From Mycolicibacterium sp. HK-90 (GTDB lineage: Bacteria > Actinomycetota > Actinomycetes > Mycobacteriales > Mycobacteriaceae), in assembly GCF_030486405.1 (NCBI RefSeq), contig NZ_CP129613.1, positions 1,054,001 through 1,118,000 on the forward strand: 64,000 bases of DNA, written 5' to 3'. The notes beneath the pieces are model-generated. The model did not search any database. It was not told the DNA's origin and saw nothing but the letters and a program-made list of their open reading frames with translations. The position numbers and the translations under genes are program-made. The stretch's first letter is position 1. The number at the start of each line of letters is the position of its first letter. Below, in pieces: positions 25,269-32,626 of the stretch.

Positions 25269-26126
25269 GTGGCTATCAACGGTGAATCAGGCACGGGTCA
25301 GGATCAACTGTTCTGCGGAGTGGATCTGGCCCGGCGTATCGAGAAGGCCGAGGCGGACCTGATCGTCGCGGCGGCGCGGGCCGCCCGGGGCCGGGGTGCC
25401 GAAGGTCTCGTGCTGCCGGTCGCCGGAGGGTTCGCCTGCTTCGCCGAGACCGGCTCGCCGATGAACAAGGTCGTCGGCCTCGGCTTCGGCGGGCTGCCCG
25501 ACGAGGCGGTGCTAGGGGAGATCGAGCGGGCGCTGGCCGCCCGGGGCAGTGATACCCGGGTCGAGCTGTCCAACCTGGCCGACCCCGAGATCGCTGCCGT
25601 ACTGACCGGCCGTGGCTATCGCCTCCTCGAGTTCGAGAATGTGCTGGGCAGGCGGGTCGGCATCGATCTGCCGGTGGAAACGGCCGTGCAGGTGCGGCAT
25701 GCCGATGATCTCGCGGCCTGGGTGGCGGTCCTGGTGGACGGTTTCGGCCACCCCGACGGTGAGGGCCTGGCCGCCCACGAGGAATTCCCCGCCGACATTC
25801 TCGAACGTGCCGAGCGGGACATGGAAAAGGCCGGTGCCACAGCCTATGTCGCGCTCTGCGATGGCGTCGTGGCCGGCGGCGGCAGCATGCGGTTGACCGA
25901 CGGGATCGCCCAGCTGGCCGGGGCCGCGACAGCGCCGGCCTACCGGCGCCGCGGGGTGCAGGGCGCGTTGCTGGCGGCCCGGCTGGCCGAGGCCGCCGAC
26001 GCCGGATGTGACATCGCGGTCGTGACGACGGCTCCCGGATCCAGGTCTCAGCGCAACGTCCAGCGTCGCGGGTTCCAGCTGCTCTACACCCGCGCGGTCC
26101 TGGTGAAATCGGCTGAGGCGGCCTAG
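25269..26126 (+). CDS. GNAT family N-acetyltransferase
   Basis: This 285-aa protein has a C-terminal GNAT domain with the acetyl-CoA motif A as TAPAYRRRGVQGALLAARLAEAADAGC (about residues 219-245) and a late RNVQRRGFQLLYTRAVL strand. An N-terminal region of about 140 residues may be a degenerate second GNAT fold. The GTG start was chosen because the upstream in-frame region (RTFRDRLCGHNI) has weak coding character; a CACAAT -10-like box ends 6 nt before it. The acceptor is unknown. Its stop codon shares the CTAG tetranucleotide with the convergent gene. Confidence 0.8.
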   Translation: MAINGESGTGQDQLFCGVDLARRIEKAEADLIVAAARAARGRGAEGLVLPVAGGFACFAETGSPMNKVVGLGFGGLPDEAVLGEIERALAARGSDTRVELSNLADPEIAAVLTGRGYRLLEFENVLGRRVGIDLPVETAVQVRHADDLAAWVAVLVDGFGHPDGEGLAAHEEFPADILERAERDMEKAGATAYVALCDGVVAGGGSMRLTDGIAQLAGAATAPAYRRRGVQGALLAARLAEAADAGCDIAVVTTAPGSRSQRNVQRRGFQLLYTRAVLVKSAEAA

Positions 26127-26737
26127 TACAGCATCTTTCGCAGGTTGTCCTCGCGGTAGTACTCGTCGAGTTGCTGGTCGCTGAGATCGGGTTTGAACGC
26201 CTTGGCGAGCTGTGCGACCGAAGGAACCGCGGTGGGGTTCCACGTCTCCGGCTTCCAGGCGTCGGACCGTAGGAAGGCCTTGGCGCAGTGGAAGAAGACC
26301 TCTTCGACGGCGATCTCCAGTGCCAGGATCGGCCGCTTTCCGTCGACCACCAGCGCATCGAAATAATCCGCGTCCGACAGGATTCGGGCGGTCCCGTTGA
26401 TCCGCAGGGTGTCGCCACGGCCGGGGATGACGAACACCGTGCCGACGTGCGGTTGCTGCAGCACGTTGAGGTAACCGTCGACGCGCTTGTTGCCCGGGCG
26501 TTCGGGGATGGCGATCGTGGTGTCGTCGATCACGTGGACGAACCCCGCGGGGTCACCCTTGGGGGAGACGTCGACGCGGCCGGCGCTGTCGGTGGTGGCC
26601 ACGAAGCACAGCGGCGAGGCGCCCAGCCAGTCCTGCTGTACCGGGGAGAGTCGCGTGGTCACCTTGTTGGCGACGTACTTGTTCGGCTCTCCGACGATGG
26701 CACGCAATTGCTCCACGGTGGTGACTTCTTGACCCAT
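26123..26737 (-). CDS. Pyridoxamine 5'-phosphate oxidase family protein
   Basis: This 204-aa PPOX-type split-barrel flavoprotein has QQDWLGASPLCFVATTDSAGRVDVSPKGDPAGFVHV (about residues 34-69) and IPERPGNKRVDGYLNVLQQPHVGTVFVIPGRGDTLRINGTARI, which form the FMN-binding barrel. Conserved His and Arg residues are present. It is of the long form with a C-terminal extension (KAFLRSDAWKPETWNP). It is likely an FMN-dependent oxidoreductase of unknown substrate. It converges on the GNAT gene, and both stop codons lie within one CTAG. Confidence 0.82.
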   Translation of the reverse strand: MGQEVTTVEQLRAIVGEPNKYVANKVTTRLSPVQQDWLGASPLCFVATTDSAGRVDVSPKGDPAGFVHVIDDTTIAIPERPGNKRVDGYLNVLQQPHVGTVFVIPGRGDTLRINGTARILSDADYFDALVVDGKRPILALEIAVEEVFFHCAKAFLRSDAWKPETWNPTAVPSVAQLAKAFKPDLSDQQLDEYYREDNLRKMLY

Positions 26738-26795
26738 GCCTCCATGATGCCCAAGCCGCAGCGGTGCCCGCATCCGCATTACGGCGTGCCACACC

Positions 26796-27992
26796 TCAAT
26801 CCGAATAGCGTTCGGCCAGCAGACGCCGGTCGAGCTTGCCGATGCCCCGCCGGGGCAACTCGTCGACGATGTGCACCTCCCGCGGCGCCGCGGTGGCATC
26901 CAGCGTCTGCGCCACCCAGGCCCGCAGTTCGGCGACATCGGGGGCCACCGCGCCCGGTGCCAACACGAGTGCCGTCACCACCCGCTGGCCGAGCCGTTGG
27001 TCGGGCACTCCGAACACCGCGCAGTCGGCGATTGCCGGATGGCCCGCCAACGCCGATTCGACCAGCTGGGGCAGCACCGTCAGCCCACCGGTGCTGACCG
27101 CGTCGTCGACGCGGCCGAGTACTCGCAGCACGCCCGAATCGTCCACGGCGCCAAGGTCGTCGGTGCGGAACCAGCCGGGTTCGGCGAACGGGTCGGGGTC
27201 TGCCGACCCATGTGCTCCTCGCGTCCGCACCGGGTTGCGGTATCCGTTGGCCACGGTGACGCCGCCCAGCACGATGCGCTCAGCAGTATTCGAGGTCGTC
27301 GCCGGGGCGACTCCGGCGAGACGCACCTTCACGCCGTCGAGGGGGATGCCGTCATACACGCAACCGCCTGCGGTCTCGCTCATCCCGTAGGTGCGCACCA
27401 CGTTCACCCCGGCGGCCCGGGCCCGTTCGGCGACCCCGGCCGGCATCGGTCCACCACCGATCAGGACGGCGTCGAGGTCGGCCAGCGCGGCGGCGGCGGC
27501 CGGGTCGCGCAGGGACTTGTCCAGTTGCACCGCCACCAATGAGGCATAGCGGCGTCCACTTCCCAAAGCGGCTACCGCAGAGGGCAAGTCGCTCGGATCG
27601 AAGGATGGCGAGAGGCTGACGGGCGCGGTGCCGGCCAGGGCGCTGCGCACCAGAACCTGCAGGCCGGCGATGTGATGGGCGGGCAGGGCCAGCAGCCAGC
27701 GACCGTTGCCGCCGAGCCGGGCGTGGGTGGACTCGGCGCTGGCCCGCAACGCGCGCGCGGTCAGCATCGCCCCCTTGGGCCGGCCAGTGGTGCCCGACGT
27801 CGAGATCACCACCGCGATGTCGTCGTCGATCTCCTCGCCGGCACGCAAAGTGCTTGTCAACAACAAACTTTGACGTTCATCATCGGCGGGGACGGGCAGG
27901 ATCGCCGACCCCCGGCCGGCCAGGACATCGTCGAGTACCGCCAGTAGGGCGTCCGTCGAGGAACCGACGGTGACGGGGCGCAGGACGGCTAT
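26796..27992 (-). CDS. menE: o-Succinylbenzoate-CoA ligase, apparent ATA start
   Basis: MenE adenylates o-succinylbenzoate and makes its CoA thioester in menaquinone synthesis. The 398-aa product carries the AMP-binding P-loop ISTSGTTGRPKGAM, YGMSETAGGCVYDG, the hinge RTDDLGAVDDSGVLRVLGRVDD and the C-terminal Lys in GIGKLDRRLLAERY. The frame has no ATG, GTG or TTG for its first 42 codons; the first standard start is TTG at 27866. Yet those codons read as typical MenE N-terminus (AVLRPVTVGSS, GSAILPVPADDE). The ATA at 27990-27992 overlaps the upstream stop as ATAG, where ATGA is usual. A real non-canonical start or a sequence change are both possible. Confidence 0.85.
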   Translation of the reverse strand: MAVLRPVTVGSSTDALLAVLDDVLAGRGSAILPVPADDERQSLLLTSTLRAGEEIDDDIAVVISTSGTTGRPKGAMLTARALRASAESTHARLGGNGRWLLALPAHHIAGLQVLVRSALAGTAPVSLSPSFDPSDLPSAVAALGSGRRYASLVAVQLDKSLRDPAAAAALADLDAVLIGGGPMPAGVAERARAAGVNVVRTYGMSETAGGCVYDGIPLDGVKVRLAGVAPATTSNTAERIVLGGVTVANGYRNPVRTRGAHGSADPDPFAEPGWFRTDDLGAVDDSGVLRVLGRVDDAVSTGGLTVLPQLVESALAGHPAIADCAVFGVPDQRLGQRVVTALVLAPGAVAPDVAELRAWVAQTLDATAAPREVHIVDELPRRGIGKLDRRLLAERYSD

Positions 27993-28342
27993 TCTTGGCC
28001 CCCTGGCTGATTCGGGTCGTCCCCGTTGTTGCCGCCGGCCGCGTCGGCATCGTCGGCATCGCGCGGGTCGTCCAGCGGCCAGCCCTTGGCGGCGAGCCGT
28101 TCGCGTACCCGCTCGACGTCTTCGGCGCGGGGGAGTTCGTCGGTGATCTGGGTGATCAGCACACCGATGTCGATGTGATCGAAATCACCGCGTTCGATGA
28201 GATCTCGTGCCACGGCCTTGACTTCGTCGTTGGTCAGGCGCCGGGTCAGCAGCGCCAACAACGGCACTCGGTCTGGACCGGGCACCCCCTCGGGGTATCC
28301 GGCATTCAGCCAGGCCGCGATCTTCGCGAGAAATGCGTTCAC
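27989..28342 (-). CDS. DUF3349 protein (Rv0543c-like)
   Basis: This 117-aa helical protein is of the DUF3349 family, with FLAKIAAWLNAGYPEGVPGPDRVPLLALLTRRLTNDEVKAVARDLI at its start and RVRERLAAKGWPLDDP near the end, then an acidic, Asn-rich tail that continues to the stop. It is upstream of menE on the same strand and ends in a 4-base overlap with it. A paralogue lies on the plus strand at 30212-30520. The M. tuberculosis orthologue Rv0543c has a solved structure but no known function, as I recall. AGGAG precedes the GTG start. Confidence 0.88.
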   Translation of the reverse strand: MNAFLAKIAAWLNAGYPEGVPGPDRVPLLALLTRRLTNDEVKAVARDLIERGDFDHIDIGVLITQITDELPRAEDVERVRERLAAKGWPLDDPRDADDADAAGGNNGDDPNQPGGQE

Positions 28343-28447
28343 TGCGCCTACTCCTGATGGTGCACCCGAGTGAGGTTCCCCCGGCCATACGACTATGAGC
28401 CGGCAGACGGCATCGATCGTAATGCCGCCAACCGACTCAGGCTCGCA

Positions 28448-28530
28448 GTGAACTTATCGGCCGCGCAGGGATCGGCAAACCGCCCCGGCGAACAATGCGG
28501 GGTAGCAAGATGAACACTGGGTGAACTCAT
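28448..28530 (+). promoter_or_regulatory. TGAAC direct repeats upstream of pit
   Basis: TGAAC occurs at 28511-28515 and 28522-28526, exactly 11 bp apart, and also at 28449-28453. Eleven-bp direct repeats are typical of OmpR/PhoB-class response-regulator sites such as RegX3 boxes. They lie about 90 bp before the start of a phosphate transporter gene. Confidence 0.35.
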
Positions 28531-28610
28531 CCGGAGCCTATCTGAATTGCCTGTTCAAAGGGGTGGTTTCGGCTGGTCAAAATCGCCTGCGGTCCGACAG
28601 AATTGGCGCC

Positions 28611-29879
28611 ATGAGCGCTGAGCTGATCGTCCTGGTGCTGTTGATAGCAACGGCACTGGCTTTTGACTTCACAAACGGCTTTCACGACACCGGCAACGCC
28701 ATGGCCACCTCGATCGCCACCCGCGCTCTCAAGCCGAAGACGGCGGTGCTGCTCGCCGGGGTGCTGAACCTGGTGGGCGCGTTCCTCTCGGTCGAGGTCG
28801 CGATCACGGTCACCAGTTCGGTGCTCAAGATCCAGGACTCCAAGTCCGGGGCGCTGATCCCCTCGATCGACGCCTCGACCGGGCTGACCATCATCTTCGC
28901 CGGTCTGATCGGCGGCATCCTGTGGAACCTGCTGACGTGGCTGTTCGGCATCCCGTCGAGTTCCTCGCACGCCCTGTTCGGCGGGCTGATCGGCGCCGGC
29001 CTGGCCGCGATCGGTCTGGCCGGGGTGAACTGGTCCGGCGTCACCCAGAAGGTGCTCATCCCCGCGGTCGCCGCGCCGGTCATCGCGTGCCTGGTGGCCG
29101 CCTGCGGAACCTGGCTGGTCTACCGCATCACCCGCAACGTCACGCAGAAGCGTCGCGAAGCCGGCTTCCGCTGGGGCCAGATCGCCACCGCCTCGCTGGT
29201 CGCGCTGTCGCACGGAACCAACGATGCGCAGAAGACCATGGGCGTCATCGCGCTGGCCCTCATCACCACCGGTCACCTGAGCGGGGACGTCAAGAACAAC
29301 GGCCTGCCGTTCTGGATCATCGCCTCCTGCGCGCTGGCCATCGGCCTGGGCACCTACATCGGCGGCTGGCGGGTCATCCGCACGCTGGGCAAGGGCCTGG
29401 TCGAGATCGAGTCGCCGCAGGGCCTCGCCGCCGAGGCCTCGTCCGCCGCAATCATCTTGAGCTCCAGCGCCGCCGGCATGGCGCTGTCCACCACCCACGT
29501 CGCGACCGGCTCCATCCTCGGTAGCGGTGTCGGCAAGCCCGGTGCCGAGGTGCGCTGGGCGGTTGCCGGACGCATGGCCGTGGCCTGGCTGATCACCCTG
29601 CCCGCCGCGGGCCTCGTGGGCGCGCTGGCGTTCTGGCTGTCCCACGGGATCGAATCGCTGACCTCCTCGACGCTGGCCGGTGACGGGTTGATCTTCCTGC
29701 TCCTGGTCGCGCTGTCCGGGTACATGTGGTGGCGGGCCCAGCAGCAGAAGGTGGACCACAGCAACGTGAACGCCGATTGGGACCACTCCACCAATTCGGT
29801 GGTGCCCGCCGAGCTGCGCGAGGCGGCCAAGCCCGGCACCGGCAAGCCCGACAACAAGCCCGACAAGGCCGCGGTCTGA
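28611..29879 (+). CDS. pitA: Inorganic phosphate transporter, Pit family
   Basis: This 422-aa polytopic membrane protein matches the PiT phosphate:proton symporter family. The signature FDFTNGFHDTGNAMATSIATRAL is near residues 17-39, the second repeat SHGTNDAQKTMGVIALAL near 203-220, and FGIPSSSSHALFGGLIGA in between. It has about ten helices and a charged C-terminal tail (KPGTGKPDNKPDKAAV). The ATG at 28611 was preferred to upstream in-frame starts because the earlier text lacks coding character; a CAGAAT box lies 7 nt before it. It heads a three-gene plus-strand operon. Confidence 0.93.
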   Translation: MSAELIVLVLLIATALAFDFTNGFHDTGNAMATSIATRALKPKTAVLLAGVLNLVGAFLSVEVAITVTSSVLKIQDSKSGALIPSIDASTGLTIIFAGLIGGILWNLLTWLFGIPSSSSHALFGGLIGAGLAAIGLAGVNWSGVTQKVLIPAVAAPVIACLVAACGTWLVYRITRNVTQKRREAGFRWGQIATASLVALSHGTNDAQKTMGVIALALITTGHLSGDVKNNGLPFWIIASCALAIGLGTYIGGWRVIRTLGKGLVEIESPQGLAAEASSAAIILSSSAAGMALSTTHVATGSILGSGVGKPGAEVRWAVAGRMAVAWLITLPAAGLVGALAFWLSHGIESLTSSTLAGDGLIFLLLVALSGYMWWRAQQQKVDHSNVNADWDHSTNSVVPAELREAAKPGTGKPDNKPDKAAV

Positions 29880-29916
29880 TCGCCCGGACCAATTTCAGCG
29901 GACACAAGGAGTCGCA

Positions 29917-30201
29917 ATGACTTATCTGGAAGCCATTTTCAAGGTGCTCGTGGTCGGGCTGATCCTGGGCGCCGGTCTGCCCGCGGTGTTCGCCGCAGGG
30001 CTGGTGGCCTACTCGAACGGCAGTGGCGGCGCGAACGCCGACGGCACCACCCAGGCCCCCAACCCGGCGCTGAAGGTTCTCGGCATGGCGTTGTTCGTCC
30101 TGGTGGCGTTCGTGATCCTGGCGGCCATCGCGTGGATCACGCGGACGACGATCATCCACCACACCGGCATCGACCTGTTCCCGTTCCTGCCCAAGAAGTG
30201 A
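29917..30201 (+). CDS. Small two-helix membrane protein (Rv0544c-like)
   Basis: This 94-aa protein has two hydrophobic helices (EAIFKVLVVGLILGAGLPAVFAAGLVAY and KVLGMALFVLVAFVILAAIAWIT) separated by a Gly/Asn-rich loop, and ends FPFLPKK. An AAGGAG ribosome site precedes the ATG. It follows pit by 37 nt and precedes a DUF3349 gene by 10 nt. The same order around pit in M. tuberculosis suggests a functional link to phosphate uptake, perhaps as a small accessory subunit. This is inference. Confidence 0.8.
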   Translation: MTYLEAIFKVLVVGLILGAGLPAVFAAGLVAYSNGSGGANADGTTQAPNPALKVLGMALFVLVAFVILAAIAWITRTTIIHHTGIDLFPFLPKK

Positions 30202-30211
30202 GCTGAGCAGC

Positions 30212-30520
30212 ATGACGGAAACGACGAGCTTCCTCGACAACGTCCTGAGCTGGCTGCGGGCGGGCTATCCGGAAGGGGTGCCGCACACCGACCAGTTCGC
30301 GCTGCTGGCACTGCTGACCCGGTCGCTGTCCGAGGACGAAGTGGTCCAGGCCGCGCACAACATCCTGCGGTCCAGCGACGGAGCCCGCCCGGTCACCGAC
30401 GACGAGATCCGGGTCGCGGTGCACGAGATCATCGACAAGGAACCGAATCCCGAAGAGGTCAATCAGGTCGCCGCGCGACTGGCCTCGGTGGGCTGGCCGC
30501 TCGCGACACCGGGGCGCTGA
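30212..30520 (+). CDS. DUF3349 protein (second copy)
   Basis: This 102-aa protein is a second DUF3349 member. It shares the helix pattern with the copy at 27989-28342, for example SWLRAGYPEGVPHTDQFALLALLTRSLSEDE and QVAARLASVGWPLATP. The conserved AGYPEGVP motif is present in both. It is third in the pit operon, whereas the other copy sits upstream of menE on the opposite strand. The two copies flank the transporter genes, which looks like an old duplication. Function is unknown. Confidence 0.85.
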   Translation: MTETTSFLDNVLSWLRAGYPEGVPHTDQFALLALLTRSLSEDEVVQAAHNILRSSDGARPVTDDEIRVAVHEIIDKEPNPEEVNQVAARLASVGWPLATPGR

Positions 30521-30531
30521 GCCTCAGCGCC
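30513..30531. terminator. Small hairpin at end of pit operon
   Basis: GGCGCTGA-GCC-TCAGCGCC forms an 8-bp stem with a 3-nt loop and includes the DUF3349 stop codon. It may end the pit operon transcript. No U-tract follows. Confidence 0.35.
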
Positions 30532-30652
30532 GCTCGGCGCCGTCGAGCAACTTTCCTTCCCCCGCGCCGCTTTCTGCACCCGGGCTGCTGATCGAGTCGA
30601 TCGACAACCCATGGGTAGAAAACGGCGACCGGCCCCGCGCCGTTGAACGGGC

Positions 30653-31036
30653 TTATTGGCGGGTGTCGCGGCGCAGCGGGTGCGTGTCGGGTACCTGCAC
30701 GAAAATCAGGGTGATGCCGTCGGGATCGGTCACGTGCATCTCGTGCAGCCCCCACGGTTCCTGCGTCGCGGCCCGGGCGATCGCCACCCCGCGGCTTTCG
30801 AGTTCGGCCTGGATGGCGTAGACGTCACGCACCTGCAGCCACAGTGCTCCGGGGAACGTCCCGGATTCGGTGGGGCTGTGATGGCCGGCCAGCTCGATCA
30901 GCGACTGCCCGGCGTAAAAGACTGTGCCTGCGCCGTATTCACGGGCGATGGCCAGGCCGATACCGTCCCGGTAGAACTCCACCGACTTCGGGTAATCGAC
31001 CGGCCGGATCAGCATCCGGCTGGCCAGGATCTCCAT
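30653..31036 (-). CDS. VOC (glyoxalase/bleomycin-resistance) family protein
   Basis: This 127-aa protein has the paired beta-alpha-beta-beta-beta units of the VOC fold: SRMLIRPVDYPKSVEFYRDGIGLAIAREYG, then WLQVRDVYAIQAELESRGVAIARAATQEPWGLHEMHVTDPDGITLIFVQ. The C-terminal HEMHVTDPDG segment carries the usual metal-ligand region. It is likely a metal-dependent isomerase, dioxygenase or binding protein. The position matches Rv0546c. It is oriented against the pit operon; the substrate is unknown. Confidence 0.88.
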   Translation of the reverse strand: MEILASRMLIRPVDYPKSVEFYRDGIGLAIAREYGAGTVFYAGQSLIELAGHHSPTESGTFPGALWLQVRDVYAIQAELESRGVAIARAATQEPWGLHEMHVTDPDGITLIFVQVPDTHPLRRDTRQ

Positions 31037-31084
31037 AGCCCTTGTCTACCACCGTCGGGTCGCCGCGCGAATCCGAGACACGGG

Positions 31085-32461
31085 TCAGCCAGGCTGCCCC
31101 GGCATCCGGCGGGCCCGGTCGCTGGCGCGCAACCCGATGGCGAACGCGGCCTGATCCTCGAAGCTCATCGGGTTGCGCCCGGTGATCTCGTGGATGCGGC
31201 CCAGCCGGTGCCGCACGGTGTTGGTGTGCAGGAACAGCTCGCGGGCGGTGTCGATCAGTGACCCGTTGGTGGCCAGGAACGCCCGGAGCGTCCGCACGTG
31301 CTGGGTGCCCCGGTCGTGGTCCAAGCGCTCGAGCGGGTCGATGAGTTGGTTCTTGAACGGGGCCAACCGGTTCAGGGGCAACCCCTCGAGCAGGCTGTCG
31401 AAGGTGCTCAGTTGATCGGGTCCGATGCTGCCGCCGTGTTGCTGGGCGAGGTCGAGGGCGATGCGCGCCTGGGTGATCGCCGCGCCCAGTTCGGCGAGCG
31501 GTGCGGCCGCGGCGTGTCCCGAAGGCAGTGACAGCTCGGTGGTGGCCTGCGCGCGGGCGCCGGCCTCGACCACCAGACACACCTCGGGTGCATCGCCGAC
31601 CAGGGCGTCGGGAAACGCCATGGACAGGACGGCGCCGGCCCCGGCCGGCCAGGCCGAGCAGGTCAGGTCGGGCGAGCTCAGCCCCGCCCAGTCCAACAGT
31701 TGATTGAGGGCATCGGGCAGCAGCATGCGGCGCTCGATCAGCGACAGCAGTTGCCCGACCCGTTCTCGGGCCAGGGCGGATTCGATGTCGCGGTCACCTT
31801 GGGCAGCCTGGGCGAATCGCGCGATCAGCTCCAGCACGGCGGTTTCGGGCGGATCGCCACTGCCCACCCAGGTCAGGGCGCCCAGCCCGTCGACCACCGT
31901 GGTGGCACCGGCGTCCTCGGGTGTCTCGTCGGGATCCAGCAGCAGGTAGCCGCCCAGCACCTCACCGGCCCGGTCCAAGAGCTGACGCACCGACTCGCGC
32001 CGCCGTTGTGACGAAAGCAGTTCGGGCATCAGCGAATGGGTGGCCCGCGCGACGGATATCTCGCCGCCCACCTGGAAGTCGGCGACGTAGCGGCTCACCG
32101 ACGAGAACGGCACATTGGGCGGGGCGATGAGGATCGGCAGACTGTCGCGGGCGGCCGCGGTGATCAGCGCGCCGGGGACGGTGTCGTGCACATCGCCGAT
32201 GCCGAAGCACAACCCGGCGGCCCCGGCCCGGGTCAACGATTCGACGAAGGCCGCGCAGTCCTGCGCGGTCTGCAGGCTGATGCCGACCGTGCAGACCAGT
32301 TCGCCCCCGCGCAGATACCGCGACGGGTCCCGTAACTCTGTGGTGTGCACCCAGCTGATCCGGCGCGCCAGGTCACCGGTGGGTTCGTCGGGGGTGAGCA
32401 GCCCGCGATGTGACTCGAGGAGATCGCGCAGTGTCGGTATGACGTCGCCGCGGTCCGACAT
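31085..32461 (-). CDS. PucR family transcriptional regulator
   Basis: This 458-aa protein has an N-terminal PucR ligand domain (TLRDLLESHRGLLTPDEP, then SWVHTTELRDPSRYLRGGELVCTVG and FGIGDVHDTVPGALI), a GAF-like middle, and the C-terminal PucR helix-turn-helix FLATNGSLIDTARELFLHTNTVRHRLGRIHEITG (about residues 400-433). PucR-type regulators often control purine, ureide or amino-acid catabolism. It diverges from a permease-SDR-SDR-ureohydrolase-CE4 operon, which it probably regulates. The inducer is unknown. Confidence 0.9.
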   Translation of the reverse strand: MSDRGDVIPTLRDLLESHRGLLTPDEPTGDLARRISWVHTTELRDPSRYLRGGELVCTVGISLQTAQDCAAFVESLTRAGAAGLCFGIGDVHDTVPGALITAAARDSLPILIAPPNVPFSSVSRYVADFQVGGEISVARATHSLMPELLSSQRRRESVRQLLDRAGEVLGGYLLLDPDETPEDAGATTVVDGLGALTWVGSGDPPETAVLELIARFAQAAQGDRDIESALARERVGQLLSLIERRMLLPDALNQLLDWAGLSSPDLTCSAWPAGAGAVLSMAFPDALVGDAPEVCLVVEAGARAQATTELSLPSGHAAAAPLAELGAAITQARIALDLAQQHGGSIGPDQLSTFDSLLEGLPLNRLAPFKNQLIDPLERLDHDRGTQHVRTLRAFLATNGSLIDTARELFLHTNTVRHRLGRIHEITGRNPMSFEDQAAFAIGLRASDRARRMPGQPG

Positions 32462-32496
32462 GGGCTGAGCGTAACTCCGTCGTCACACCCGTGCCG

Positions 32497-32532
32497 GCCG
32501 GCATTGTCGGATCCTCCAAAGCCGGCATGGTC
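32497..32532. promoter_or_regulatory. Direct repeat between pucR and permease operon
   Basis: GCCGGCATTGTC (32497-32508) and GCCGGCATGGTC (32521-32532) are 24 bp apart in the divergent intergenic region. One mismatch separates the two copies. Two sites in the same orientation suggest tandem binding of the PucR protein, but no PucR consensus is known to me for this group. Confidence 0.35.
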
Positions 32533-32626
32533 CAACAGTGGGTTCGCAGCGTGTTCGCCGCGATCGCTTGGCGGTTGCACCACTGCGGCGTGATAGTTCC
32601 TGCAACCACGTGAGAGGGAGCACACG

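Noticed and set aside
26796..27866. menE beginning at TTG 27866
   Set aside because: This would remove 42 residues that look like a genuine MenE N-terminus and would leave no coupling to the upstream gene; kept only as an alternative.
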